From Planctomycetota bacterium (GTDB lineage: Bacteria > Planctomycetota > Planctomycetia > Pirellulales > UBA7805), in the NCBI GenBank assembly GCA_003389215.1, contig QQVP01000120.1, forward strand, positions 1 to 52,058: a stretch of DNA of 52,058 bases, written 5' to 3'. The position numbers and the translations under genes were made by a program. Below are positions 34,435 through 41,562 of the stretch, in pieces. The notes under the pieces are model-generated. The model saw nothing but the letters and a program-made list of their open reading frames with translations, did not search any database and was not told where the DNA came from. Each line of letters starts with the position of its first letter. Position 1 is the first letter of the stretch.

Positions 34435-35112
34435 CTACGCCAGCGGAAGCACCGCGAGTATCGGGATCATGAGCAACAGCAGCGTCACGAGCGCCAACAA
34501 CACCGCGAACAGGGCTCGCCAGGCGGAAAAGCCGAACGCCTCGCCGAGACACTTCAGCGCGACATAGATCGCGCCGATGTTGAGCATCGCCTTGCCATAT
34601 TCACAGCCGCTGTAAAAGGCACCCCAGCCGCCGCCCAGCACCTCGGGCGGTCGCTCGGCGGCGAAGATCATCTCGCCGAACAGGGTGATCTGCAAGAGCC
34701 AAATCGGCAATGTCCAGATCGTCGGCGACGAGCCCCAGACCATCGCGGCGCGGACCTGCCGCGGGGTGGCCTGCCCGCCGAACCAACGGGCATAGAAACG
34801 GATAACGTGCGAGAAGCCGTAGATGCCGACGACCGCCACCAGCGGTCCGGCCACAACGATCCAACCGAACAGCTCAAGCGGCGTCATCGTGTCGGCCAGG
34901 TTGCGACGGGCCGCGACGATCAACGCCCGGGTAATGCCGTACATCATGGCCAGCGGCACGACTTGATACGTGGGATTAACGTCGAGGATCCGCCGCATCG
35001 TTTCCCGGGGTTCCGGTCCGATCGTCAGCCAGAGGCTGAACAGCGAAAGGGGCCGCGCGTCGGGTTGTGATTGGGCAGGCCAGTCGGCGGGCGAGTCGGG
35101 TTCGACGGACAT
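34435..35112 (-). CDS. Yip1-like integral membrane protein
   Basis: A 225-aa protein. About 45 hydrophilic N-terminal residues precede four or five membrane helices (ELFGWIVVAGPLVAVVGIYG, SPTIWTLPIWLLQITLF, MLNIGAIYVALKCLGEAFGF, ALFAVLLALVTLLLLMIPIL). The Phe/Trp-rich layout, the TMRRILDVNP segment before the first helix and WGSSPTIWTLP fit bacterial YIP1-family proteins, of unknown function. It lies between a small exported protein and tmk, all on the minus strand. The gap to the upstream gene is 58 nt, so the two may form one transcript. Confidence 0.72.
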   Translation of the reverse strand: MSVEPDSPADWPAQSQPDARPLSLFSLWLTIGPEPRETMRRILDVNPTYQVVPLAMMYGITRALIVAARRNLADTMTPLELFGWIVVAGPLVAVVGIYGFSHVIRFYARWFGGQATPRQVRAAMVWGSSPTIWTLPIWLLQITLFGEMIFAAERPPEVLGGGWGAFYSGCEYGKAMLNIGAIYVALKCLGEAFGFSAWRALFAVLLALVTLLLLMIPILAVLPLA

Positions 35113-35170
35113 GACGGGCGTTTCCTGGAAAACGAATCAGGCGGACGTGACGAACGAAGCCGGCCGCGCG

Positions 35171-35611
35171 TCAATCGAGTGGCCGCAGGTAGGTGAGTGT
35201 CTCGGTGTGGACCTCGCCCTTGGTGTCGTAGAAGGCCCAGCGGCCGGTGAGTTGGTTCTCGCCAATCTGATAGACCGCCACGCCGGTCAGCCGGCCTGAC
35301 TTGAAGCTGCAAGAGAGGATATCGCCGGTGCGAATCGCCGCCCCGCCATGATCCTGGTCGGGCATCCGCCAGCGGACGTGATAGGTGCCGCCGACGCGGG
35401 TGATGGTGACCGTGCCTTCGTAGTTGGTGCCCTGGCAGCGATAGACGCCGGTCAACTCATCGGCCTGCTGGTCGTCGTTGGGCACGGGCAGGCGGCCCTG
35501 GGCCTGGGCGGGCGAGGCAGCGGCGAAAGAGAGGAAGGCGAAGCAGACGGCGACGAGGGCCAGCGCGGCACCTCGTCGAAATTGAGCAATGCGTGGGGCG
35601 GCAGGGAACAT
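35171..35611 (-). CDS. Small exported protein of unknown function
   Basis: 146 aa from ATG 35611, preceded by AGGAG. A signal peptide (RRGAALALVAVCFAFLSFAA, cleavage near QAQ) leads to a compact beta-rich domain: LTGVYRCQGTNYEGTVTITR, GGTYHVRWRMPDQDHGG, GVAVYQIGENQLTGRWAFYD and a final HTETLTYLRPLD. The pattern recalls small lipocalin- or avidin-like folds that measure and bind small ligands, but I cannot assign a family. It is probably periplasmic. It is divergent from the S1-domain gene. Confidence 0.75.
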   Translation of the reverse strand: MFPAAPRIAQFRRGAALALVAVCFAFLSFAAASPAQAQGRLPVPNDDQQADELTGVYRCQGTNYEGTVTITRVGGTYHVRWRMPDQDHGGAAIRTGDILSCSFKSGRLTGVAVYQIGENQLTGRWAFYDTKGEVHTETLTYLRPLD

Positions 35612-35903
35612 GGCGGGCTCCTGGGAATTGGCGACTGGTGACACGAACTTGACCAGTCGCCCGTACCGGTCGCGATACGGGCGGGCGAACGCTGCGCCGC
35701 CGATTCTACCTGAGCGAGCGGCCGGTCAACACACATACGACGCGACCCTGGGCGAAAAAGTTCCCGCCGCCGTACCGCCCGGCAAGCCATTTTCGCTTCC
35801 TGGCCACGGGCAGTAAAATGACCCGGTCCGGCCGGGGCCGTCCGGCGCGGCATGCGATGTTCGTGAGCATTCGTAAGAAGTCGACAAGCGAGAGATCCGC
35901 GAG

Positions 35904-37400
35904 ATGAGTGACGAGAACGCAGCGAGCGGGGGCCAGCCGGCCCAAGAAGCCGACCCGCAACCGAACGAAACAGAAACGGCAACGCAGGAGGCAACGCCCG
36001 GCGCGTCGCCGGCGCCGCGGCGCGCGATCAAGATCGGTTCGCAGCGCGAAGACGCCGCGGCCCCCAAGGCCAAGGCGCAGCTGCTCGAGCCGGGGCCCGA
36101 GGTGGCCGCCGAGCCGCCGCCGGGGGCCGAGGGGCCGCAGGAGAAGCGCTCGTTTCCGCCGCCGCGATTGCAGCCGAAGTTGAGCCCCGAGCTGGAACAG
36201 GAAATCGCCGCGGCGCTGGGCGACGGTTCGCTCGACGACATCTTGAGCGGCGCCAGCGGACCGGCGACCGACACCTTGGCCGAAGATTCGCGCCACCAGG
36301 GCCGCGTCGTCTCGATGCACGGCGACGACATCTTTGTCGACCTCGGCGCGCGAAACCAAGGCGTGCTCTCGGCCAAACAGTTCGAGAGCGTGCCGGAGCT
36401 CGGGGCCGTGGTCGAAGTGCGCGTCATCGGCTTCAACGCCGAGGAGGGTCTCTACCACGTCGCCATCCCGGGCGCCGCGGCCGACGTGGCCGATTGGACG
36501 CAGGTCGAAGAGGGCATGATCGTCGAGGCGACCGTCACGGGACACAACAAGGGCGGCCTCGAGTGTTCCGTCAGCAACCTGCGGGGCTTCATGCCGGTCA
36601 GCCAGATCTCGCTCTATCGTGTCGAAGAGCTGGAAGAGTTCGTCGGGCAGAAGCTCAACTGTGTGGTCACCGAGGCCAACGCCGAGCGACGCAACCTGGT
36701 GCTCAGCCACCGTGCGGTCCTGGAACGCGATCGGGCCGAGAAAAAGGAGAAACTGCTTGGTGAGTTGGCCGTCGGCCAACAGCGCGAAGGGGTCGTCAGT
36801 CGCCTGCAGCCGTTCGGGGCCTTCGTCGATCTGGGCGGCGTCGACGGACTGATTCACGTCAGCCAAATGAGCTGGGACCGCGTGAATCATCCCAGCGAGG
36901 TGCTGACCGAGGGTCAACAGGTCAAGGTGAAGATCGTCAAGATCGAGCCGGAGACCGGCAAGATCGGACTCTCCTATCGCGATCAATGGGAGAACCCCTG
37001 GCAGGCCGCCGCCAAGAAATATCCGCCACGAACCAACGTCACCGGCATCGTGACCAAGCTGGCCGACTTCGGGGCTTTCGTCAAGATCGAGGCCGGCATT
37101 CAGGGCCTGGTGCATATTTCCGAGCTGGCCCACGGTCGGGTGTTCCGCGTGGCGGATGTGTTGAGCGAAGGCCAGGAGGTCGAAGCCCAGGTGTTGTCGG
37201 TCGATCCCGAGGCGCAGCGGATGAGTCTCTCGCTCAAGGCGCTGCAGGCGCGACCGGAGTCAAAGGACAAAGACAAACGGCTGGCCGACGAGGATGTGCC
37301 GATCGATTCGCCGCCGCTGCCCAAGCAGAAGCCCAGCGGACCGCTTAAGGGAGGCACGAATCGCGACTCGGGCGGCGAGCAGTTTGGGCTGAAGTGGTAG
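35904..37400 (+). CDS. Four-S1-domain RNA-binding protein (ribosomal protein S1-like)
   Basis: 498 aa. The N-terminal 100 residues are Pro/Ala/Glu-rich and disordered. Four S1 domains follow: GRVVSMHGDDIFVDLGARNQ; VEATVTGHNKGGLECSVSNL; EGVVSRLQPFGAFVDLGGVD; TGIVTKLADFGAFVKIEAGI. Domains 3 and 4 carry the best nucleic-acid-binding surface (GAFVDLGG..GLIHVSQM; GAFVKIEAGIQGLVHISEL). The C-terminal tail is basic (LPKQKPSGPLKGG). E. coli S1 has six domains, and shorter S1 relatives act in translation or RNA stability. A second, canonical rpsA may exist elsewhere. Start ATG 35904 follows GAGAGAT-rich leader. Confidence 0.88.
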   Translation: MSDENAASGGQPAQEADPQPNETETATQEATPGASPAPRRAIKIGSQREDAAAPKAKAQLLEPGPEVAAEPPPGAEGPQEKRSFPPPRLQPKLSPELEQEIAAALGDGSLDDILSGASGPATDTLAEDSRHQGRVVSMHGDDIFVDLGARNQGVLSAKQFESVPELGAVVEVRVIGFNAEEGLYHVAIPGAAADVADWTQVEEGMIVEATVTGHNKGGLECSVSNLRGFMPVSQISLYRVEELEEFVGQKLNCVVTEANAERRNLVLSHRAVLERDRAEKKEKLLGELAVGQQREGVVSRLQPFGAFVDLGGVDGLIHVSQMSWDRVNHPSEVLTEGQQVKVKIVKIEPETGKIGLSYRDQWENPWQAAAKKYPPRTNVTGIVTKLADFGAFVKIEAGIQGLVHISELAHGRVFRVADVLSEGQEVEAQVLSVDPEAQRMSLSLKALQARPESKDKDKRLADEDVPIDSPPLPKQKPSGPLKGGTNRDSGGEQFGLKW

Positions 37401-37767
37401 GGGCGAGCGGGTGCGTCGACGCGCAGGCAACACGCTCGGTTCCAAGAGGGACAGGTCCTAGTTTTCGGACATGCGACTTGCGGAATGGCACGTCCTCCGG
37501 CCGAAAATCGGACCCGTCCCCGAGGCCCGCGAGGCGAATGGGCAGCGTCCGCGGACCGGCTTCTCCGGGTGGGCGTGTTCGATATTGACGGGCTGGGGCA
37601 GATCTGATTCGATGGCGCGACGGCCTGGCCGCCCGCCGTATCTTCTTCTCTGGCAAAGATTTGCAGCCAAACGGGCGGGCCGGCGGCGATTTTCCTCGTG
37701 ACCCGCGACCCCCGCACCGGCAACTCAGGCTGGTGCCGGGCGCGCCAAGGAGGGCCGCGGGCGAACT
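37401..37767. other. Gene-free stretch with one diverged palindromic element
   Basis: 367 nt between the S1-domain gene and the sigma factor gene. The palindrome at 37446 may serve as the S1 transcript terminator. The remainder is the likely sigma promoter, with AGGAGGG at 37748-37754 ahead of the GTG start. Confidence 0.55.
37446..37527 (-). repeat. Diverged relative of the 91-nt palindromic element
   Basis: Arms ggacaggtcctagttttcgg (37449-37468) and ccgaaaatcggacccgtcc (37501-37519). The arms match the 91-nt family in inverse orientation, but the centre is mostly different and the total is 82 nt. Confidence 0.8.
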
Positions 37768-38343
37768 GTGGCGGCATCGTGGAGCGCGACGTTGGAACTT
37801 TCCGGCCACAGCGATGAGCAATTGGCCGCCGAGGCCGCCCGGGAGGGATCGGACGGACCGGCCTTCAACGAATTGCTCGCGCGCCACCGCGACCGGGTTT
37901 GGCATCTTTGCTACCGCCTGATGGGCAACGAGCAGGATACCAACGACGCGGCCCAAGAGGTGTTCGTGCGGCTGTTTCTCAATCGCGCGAAATTCGAAGG
38001 CCGTTCGAAGTACTCGACCTGGGTACACGGCGTCGCGGTGCGAACCTGCTTGACGCTGCGACGCTCGCGCGGCCGCCGGGCGAAGCGCGAAACGGTCGTC
38101 GAGACCCCGGTGGAAACGTCGACCACAACTTCAGAGAGTTCGGCGACGTCGTCGCGACTCGACCTGATGCAGATGCTCGAAGTGCTGAGCGAAGAGGACC
38201 GCGCGATGCTGATCCTCAAGCATGCGGAGAATTACAGTTACGAAGACCTGGCCAAGATGTTCGACCTTTCGGTCAGCGCCTGCAAGATGCGCTTAAGTCG
38301 TGCACGGCAGCGACTGAAGGAACAGTTTCCCGACCCGATGTGA
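37768..38343 (+). CDS. ECF-type RNA polymerase sigma factor
   Basis: A 191-aa sigma-70 family factor of the ECF type with regions 2 and 4 only. Region 2 is FNELLARHRDRVWHLCYRLM to EVFVRLFLNRAKFEGRSKYS, with core-binding and -10 recognition. Region 4 is LDLMQMLEVLSEEDRAMLIL, then SYEDLAKMFDLSVSACKMRL, a helix-turn-helix for -35 binding. A Thr/Ser-rich linker lies between them. The start is GTG 37768 with AGGAGGG 13 nt upstream, and no ATG suits. A small membrane protein follows 14 nt downstream in the position usual for an anti-sigma factor. Confidence 0.92.
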   Translation: MAASWSATLELSGHSDEQLAAEAAREGSDGPAFNELLARHRDRVWHLCYRLMGNEQDTNDAAQEVFVRLFLNRAKFEGRSKYSTWVHGVAVRTCLTLRRSRGRRAKRETVVETPVETSTTTSESSATSSRLDLMQMLEVLSEEDRAMLILKHAENYSYEDLAKMFDLSVSACKMRLSRARQRLKEQFPDPM

Positions 38344-38357
38344 CGGAGCGGCAAGTC

Positions 38358-38654
38358 ATGGCAACGGATTTCTTGGATCAACTGGCCGAGGCCGAGGTGC
38401 CTCCACCGCCAGACGAGTTCGACGCGGGCTTGCGTCGCCGCTTGAACCAGGCGCTGACCGCCTGGCACGTGGCCGGCTTCCTGCTGCGAAGCGCGCCGTA
38501 TGTGTTGGCCCATTTGTTGCCGGCGGCGATGTACCTGATTCGCGCCAGCGTGACGGGTCACTGGGACGTGAAAAACGGTCGTGACGCAGAGGACGGTGAC
38601 GGGGCGGGCGGCAGCGGCAACTCAAATGGCGGCGATTCAAAGGGCAGCGACTAA
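38358..38654 (+). CDS. Small membrane protein, possible anti-sigma partner
   Basis: 98 aa. The N-terminal cytoplasmic segment (ATDFLDQLAEAEVPPPPDEF, DAGLRRRLNQALTAWHVAGF) leads into one membrane helix (about residues 35-62: AGFLLRSAPYVLAHLLPAAM). A Gly/Asp/Asn-rich tail follows. It has no zinc-binding HxxxCxxC motif of ZAS anti-sigma factors. Placement 14 nt after the ECF sigma stop suggests translational coupling and a regulatory role, inferred from context only. PPxxFD-type N-termini occur in planctomycete ECF-linked small proteins. Confidence 0.7.
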   Translation: MATDFLDQLAEAEVPPPPDEFDAGLRRRLNQALTAWHVAGFLLRSAPYVLAHLLPAAMYLIRASVTGHWDVKNGRDAEDGDGAGGSGNSNGGDSKGSD

Positions 38655-38760
38655 CCCCTCAAGCCATCCCGAATTTATCTTCGTCTCGTTTTCCTAGCGG
38701 TACGAAACTTCATAGCGGCAAGCAAACTCCCTATCCTCCCCACCAACAAAGGAGAAACCG

Positions 38761-39678
38761 ATGACTTTCCTCACCCTTTTTGCGAAGGCCGATCCGGCCA
38801 AGGAAGCCGTCGCGCAGGCGGCCAATTCAGGCATCACGCGAAACCTGACCGAGACGGCCACGAACATTCCCACCGTGGTGCAGCAGAGTTTTCAGAACGT
38901 GTGGGCCGACATCATTCTGTTCGGACCCAAGCTCGTAGCCGCGCTGGTCATCTTGATCGTCGGCTATGTGGTCGCTCGGCTGGTCGGCAAAGCGGCCGCG
39001 GCGTTGGCCGATGGCATCGGTCTGCAGCGGGCCGCCGAGCGGACCGAGCTGGCCAACTCGATGAAGCAGGTCGGCATTCAGCGGACCGTGCCGCAAATCT
39101 TTGGCCTGATCATCTTCTGGTCGCTGATCGGGGTTTTTCTGATGGCCTCGCTCGGCATTCTTGAACTGCCTGGCATCGGCGAGGCGATCGGCCAGGTCGT
39201 GGCCTATGTGCCGAGCGTGTTGGGCGCGACGTTGATGGTCGTGGTCGGCATGCTGGTGGCGTCGCTGCTGCGGGGTGTGATCGCCACGAGTGCCGATCGC
39301 GTGGGGCTCTCCTACGCCCAACAGTTGGCCACCGGCTGCTACTATGCTCTCGGCCTGCTGGTCTTCCTGGCCGCCTTCAAGCAGTTGAACATCGAGTTCG
39401 AGATGCTCAACTACGCGATCCTGATCGTGCTCGGCGGGGCGGCGGTCGGCTTCGGCCTGTCGTTCGGCCTGGGCGGTCGTGACGTGGTGGCCGGCATCCT
39501 GGCCGGGTACTACATCCGCCAGCGGATGCAGTCGGGCGACACGGTCAACGTGGCCGGCATGGAAGGCACGATCCGCGACGTGGGCGCCGTGGCCACGACG
39601 ATCGAGACCGACGAAAACGGCATGATGAATCGTCACAGCGTGCCGAACGTGAAGATGCTCAACGAGGCGGTTCGCTAA
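38761..39678 (+). CDS. MscS-like mechanosensitive channel family protein (TM-helix repeats)
   Basis: A 305-aa membrane protein with about five helices. LVAALVILIVGYVVARLVGK and the related ATLMVVVGMLVASLLRGVIA are the conserved TM-helix repeats placed before MscS domains. ILIVLGGAAVGFGLSFGLGG leads to GRDVVAGILAGYYIRQRMQSG, as in TM3 of MscS. The start of the beta domain follows (DTVNVAGMEGTIRDVGAVAT, with METDENGMMNRHSVPN-like MscS signature). The protein stops early, so the C-terminal vestibule is absent. AAGGAGA precedes ATG 38761. A strong terminator follows. It sits downstream of the sigma pair and may belong to its regulon. Confidence 0.85.
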   Translation: MTFLTLFAKADPAKEAVAQAANSGITRNLTETATNIPTVVQQSFQNVWADIILFGPKLVAALVILIVGYVVARLVGKAAAALADGIGLQRAAERTELANSMKQVGIQRTVPQIFGLIIFWSLIGVFLMASLGILELPGIGEAIGQVVAYVPSVLGATLMVVVGMLVASLLRGVIATSADRVGLSYAQQLATGCYYALGLLVFLAAFKQLNIEFEMLNYAILIVLGGAAVGFGLSFGLGGRDVVAGILAGYYIRQRMQSGDTVNVAGMEGTIRDVGAVATTIETDENGMMNRHSVPNVKMLNEAVR

Positions 39679-39710
39679 GCCACGCGGATTTCGTTGGAGA
39701 AATCGAACCA

Positions 39711-39749
39711 GAGCCCCGGGGGTTGGGCGAACCCTTGGGGCTCTTTCTT
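39711..39749 (+). terminator. Intrinsic terminator of the MscS-like gene
   Basis: gagccccgggggtt (39711-39724) pairs with aacccttggggctc (39730-39743) with one mismatch, loop gggcg, then a T-rich tail. Confidence 0.92.
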
Positions 39750-39792
39750 ATGCTCGTGTTGTCGTGCTAAGGCAGCAGCTCGAACGACCCCC

Positions 39793-39840
39793 GGGTGGCA
39801 CGGACAGTCGATCCGACTGTCCGTGTTGCGCAGCAACAGG
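39793..39840 (+). repeat. REP-like element, TTGCGCAGCAA-tail subtype
   Basis: gggtggcacggacagtcg, loop, cgactgtccgtg, then the second hairpin tgttgc-gca-gcaaca and gg. 46 of 48 bases are identical to the inverted copy at 28314. The two differences are in the loop. Confidence 0.9.
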
Positions 39841-39860
39841 AGGTGCACGCGACACTTCGT

Positions 39861-40385
39861 CTACTGCGGTACTCCCTCGAAGATCCACTCGATTGGTACA
39901 CCAACCGACTGTCCGTACTCGTAATGTCGCGCCGAGCTGTAGCGCCAGTCGGCAGCGGCCTCAACCAAGCCTGCTTTCACGGGATTCAGGTGCATGTAGT
40001 CCAGCTTTTCAATCGCCTTCCGAGTCGAATAGACGCTAAACGGATAATAGCGAGCTTGCCAGACGGGCGCGCCAAGATCCCAACTTCCAGCATAGGACAT
40101 CAATCGCTCGCGGAGCAGCTTCTTGATCTGAACGGAGCTGCGTTGTTTCCACTGCTTCATAAAGTGGCCGAGCTGGCGTGTCGCCGGGAACCACACCAAG
40201 GCATGCACGTGATCCGGCATCACCACGAAGCCACTGCACTTCCCATTCTGTTTCGTGAGCTGGGATGCCAGCATTCCGATGACAACCTGTTTCGCTTGGT
40301 CGTGATCCAGAAGTCGGCGACGACCGTAGCAGGAGAAAGTCACAAATTGGGCGTGCCCCTCGTCGTCGAAGATACGCCGCTTCAT
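39861..40385 (-). CDS. REP-associated tyrosine transposase (RAYT, Y1/HUH family)
   Basis: A 174-aa single-stranded-DNA transposase of the IS200/IS605-related Y1 type. The HUH metal motif is H59-V-H61 in GFVVMPDHVHALVWF. Downstream are WKQRSSVQIKKLL, APVWQARYYPFSVYS with candidate catalytic Tyr (113/114/119), and the RAYT-typical LDYMHLNPVKAGLV followed by YSSARHYE. The start at 40385 (MKRRIFDDEGHAQFVTFSCY) fits the family. The frame upstream runs through a hairpin and is not counted. RAYTs are single-copy domesticated enzymes believed to move REP sequences. The flanking REP-like pair supports this. Confidence 0.92.
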   Translation of the reverse strand: MKRRIFDDEGHAQFVTFSCYGRRRLLDHDQAKQVVIGMLASQLTKQNGKCSGFVVMPDHVHALVWFPATRQLGHFMKQWKQRSSVQIKKLLRERLMSYAGSWDLGAPVWQARYYPFSVYSTRKAIEKLDYMHLNPVKAGLVEAAADWRYSSARHYEYGQSVGVPIEWIFEGVPQ

Positions 40386-40414
40386 TTCTCGACCTACTCG
40401 ACGCCAGTTGTCAT

Positions 40415-40436
40415 CCTCTTGTGCCTTCGGCACAAG
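40415..40436 (-). repeat. Tail-only REP copy in the RAYT leader
   Basis: cctcttgtgccttcggcaca then ag: the second hairpin of the right-hand subtype (cttgtgcc/ggcacaag, loop ttc) without the first. It is 30 nt upstream of the RAYT start. Confidence 0.82.
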
Positions 40437-40649
40437 CATCATCATCGATGGTACCCATGATGAAGGGAAATTCAATTGGCCGCCAACCGGTTCGCGGTTT
40501 CCCGCAAGATAGTGTGTTAGGAAATGCCCTGATACTGTTCCTCGGACACACGCGATCCGTGCTGCTTGGTCGGGTCGACGCAGCGAATCAAGAGGCAAGT
40601 GGCTTCGAGGTCGTTCTGGCCGATAAGTGAAAGTGGTCCGCATAAGATT

Positions 40650-40702
40650 CCTCTTGTGCCTTCGGCACACGGACAACCCCGGCGGGGTTGTCCGTGCCAC
40701 CC
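40650..40702 (-). repeat. REP-like element, GTGCCTTCGGCAC-tail subtype
   Basis: It reads inward to outward: cctcttgtgccttcggcaca, stem cggacaacccc/ggggttgtccg, head gccaccc. 47 of 53 bases match the inverted copy at 28196. All six differences lie between the conserved acaacc and ggttgt. Confidence 0.9.
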
Positions 40703-40735
40703 GTGTCCCAGAAGCAGCAGCCATCGACGCGTGCG

Positions 40736-41236
40736 TCAGGCGCATGCCCAACGGCGGAACTCGGCGTCGTCCAAGAACACCGCCTCGATCGCCAGCTGAA
40801 ACATCATCTCGGCCCCCGGCCAACCGAGGGCGGAGAGCAATTCGTCGAAACGTGCCGGCGGACAGGTGCCCTTGAGGTCGACGTGGTTCAATTGTCCACC
40901 GCGATCCCACAGGACGCCGTCGAGTTGCCAGAGCGTCGGCTCGCTGGCCGACGACGTCCACACAAACGAACCGTCCGGCTCGATGAACAAGCGGGGCAGG
41001 CGACCGAGCGCTTCGAGCGCCTCTTCGAAACGGACCGGCAGCGGCGTCGCCATCTGTTCCGGACCGACCGCGAGCGTCGCCACGGAGCGACCCGCAAGCT
41101 CGATCGATTCGCCGCTCCCGACTCCTTCACCCCGGGCATGAACCGACCCGTGCATCCGATACAGCGGCCCGACTTCATGGGGCTCGTTCCCAGTCGGCAT
41201 GTTCCCACTCGGCTCGTTTGCTGGCGGCTCGTTCAT
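40736..41236 (-). CDS. Hypothetical protein, translationally coupled to cutA
   Basis: A 166-aa soluble protein. The start at 41236 (MNEPPANEPSGNMPTGNEPH) gives a Pro/Asn/Glu-rich disordered N-terminus of about 25 residues. A domain follows with GRSVATLAVGPEQMATPLPV, RFEEALEALGRLPRLFIEPD and WQLDGVLWDRGGQLNHVDLK, ending LDDAEFRRWACA. I recognise no family. The ATG overlaps the cutA stop (ATGA), so the two are translated in a coupled way. No membrane segment or signal is seen. The repeat region of the RAYT element starts 33 nt after its stop codon. Confidence 0.72.
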   Translation of the reverse strand: MNEPPANEPSGNMPTGNEPHEVGPLYRMHGSVHARGEGVGSGESIELAGRSVATLAVGPEQMATPLPVRFEEALEALGRLPRLFIEPDGSFVWTSSASEPTLWQLDGVLWDRGGQLNHVDLKGTCPPARFDELLSALGWPGAEMMFQLAIEAVFLDDAEFRRWACA

Positions 41237-41562
41237 GCCTCGGATTCCTCGAGCTCGGCGGCGAGCCAGGCAAGATAGGCCGCACTGCCGGCGACGATCT
41301 CCGTGGCCACGATCTCCGGCACGTCGTAGCTGTGAAACTCGCAGATCTTCGCCTCCAGCGCCGGCAGCTTGGCGGCACTCGTCTTCATCGTGCAGAGCCA
41401 CTCCGTGGCCGTTTCGACGTCGCCCTGCCAACGATACGTGCTGTGCAGCGGACCTTGCACCTGAACGCAGGCGGCCAGGCGGGCTTCGACAACCGCACGG
41501 GCCAGCTGTTGGGCCGACGCTTCACTGTCGATCGTCGTGGCAACTTGCAGGAACTTCGTCAT
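41233..41562 (-). CDS. cutA: CutA divalent-cation tolerance protein
   Basis: A 109-aa trimeric ferredoxin-like-fold protein. The start is ATG 41562: MTKFLQVATTIDSEASAQQL. The family core is readable: ARAVVEARLAACVQVQGPLH, STYRWQGDVETATEWLCTMK, and the near-invariant HSYDVPEIVATEI. CutA is linked to copper and other divalent-cation tolerance in bacteria, and its real biochemical role remains debated. Both ends overlap neighbours by 4 nt (ATGA): the upstream hydrolase-like gene and the downstream hypothetical gene. This gives a tightly coupled three-gene operon. Confidence 0.95.
   Translation of the reverse strand: MTKFLQVATTIDSEASAQQLARAVVEARLAACVQVQGPLHSTYRWQGDVETATEWLCTMKTSAAKLPALEAKICEFHSYDVPEIVATEIVAGSAAYLAWLAAELEESEA

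Larger units (their letters stand above)
39793..40702 (-). mobile_element. RAYT element: transposase between two REP-like elements
   Basis: A 910-nt unit bounded by a left REP-like element (39793-39840) with tail ttgcgcagcaacagg and an inverted right element (40650-40702) with tail gtgccttcggcacaag-type. Both heads (gggtggc) point outward and both tails inward. The RAYT gene lies on the minus strand between them. A third, tail-only copy sits 30 nt upstream of the gene. Confidence 0.8.
40386..40735. other. Gene-free stretch upstream of the RAYT gene
   Basis: 350 nt holding a tail-only REP copy (40415-40436) and the right REP-like element (40650-40702). The 213 nt between them show nothing recognisable and probably contain the RAYT promoter. 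Confidence 0.6.

Noticed and set aside
33344..34552. 402-codon minus-strand frame over tmk
   Set aside because: A different frame from the tmk protein with no domain. tmk has P-loop, DRY and lid motifs.
39853..39864. 12-nt match cacttcgtctac near both the RAYT element and the miniature pair (28364-28375)
   Set aside because: Its position relative to the REP elements differs at the two loci, and a match of this length could be chance.
40437..40961. N-terminal extension of the RAYT protein
   Set aside because: The in-frame extension runs through REP hairpins and Arg-rich noise. Family proteins begin near MKRRIFDDEGH.
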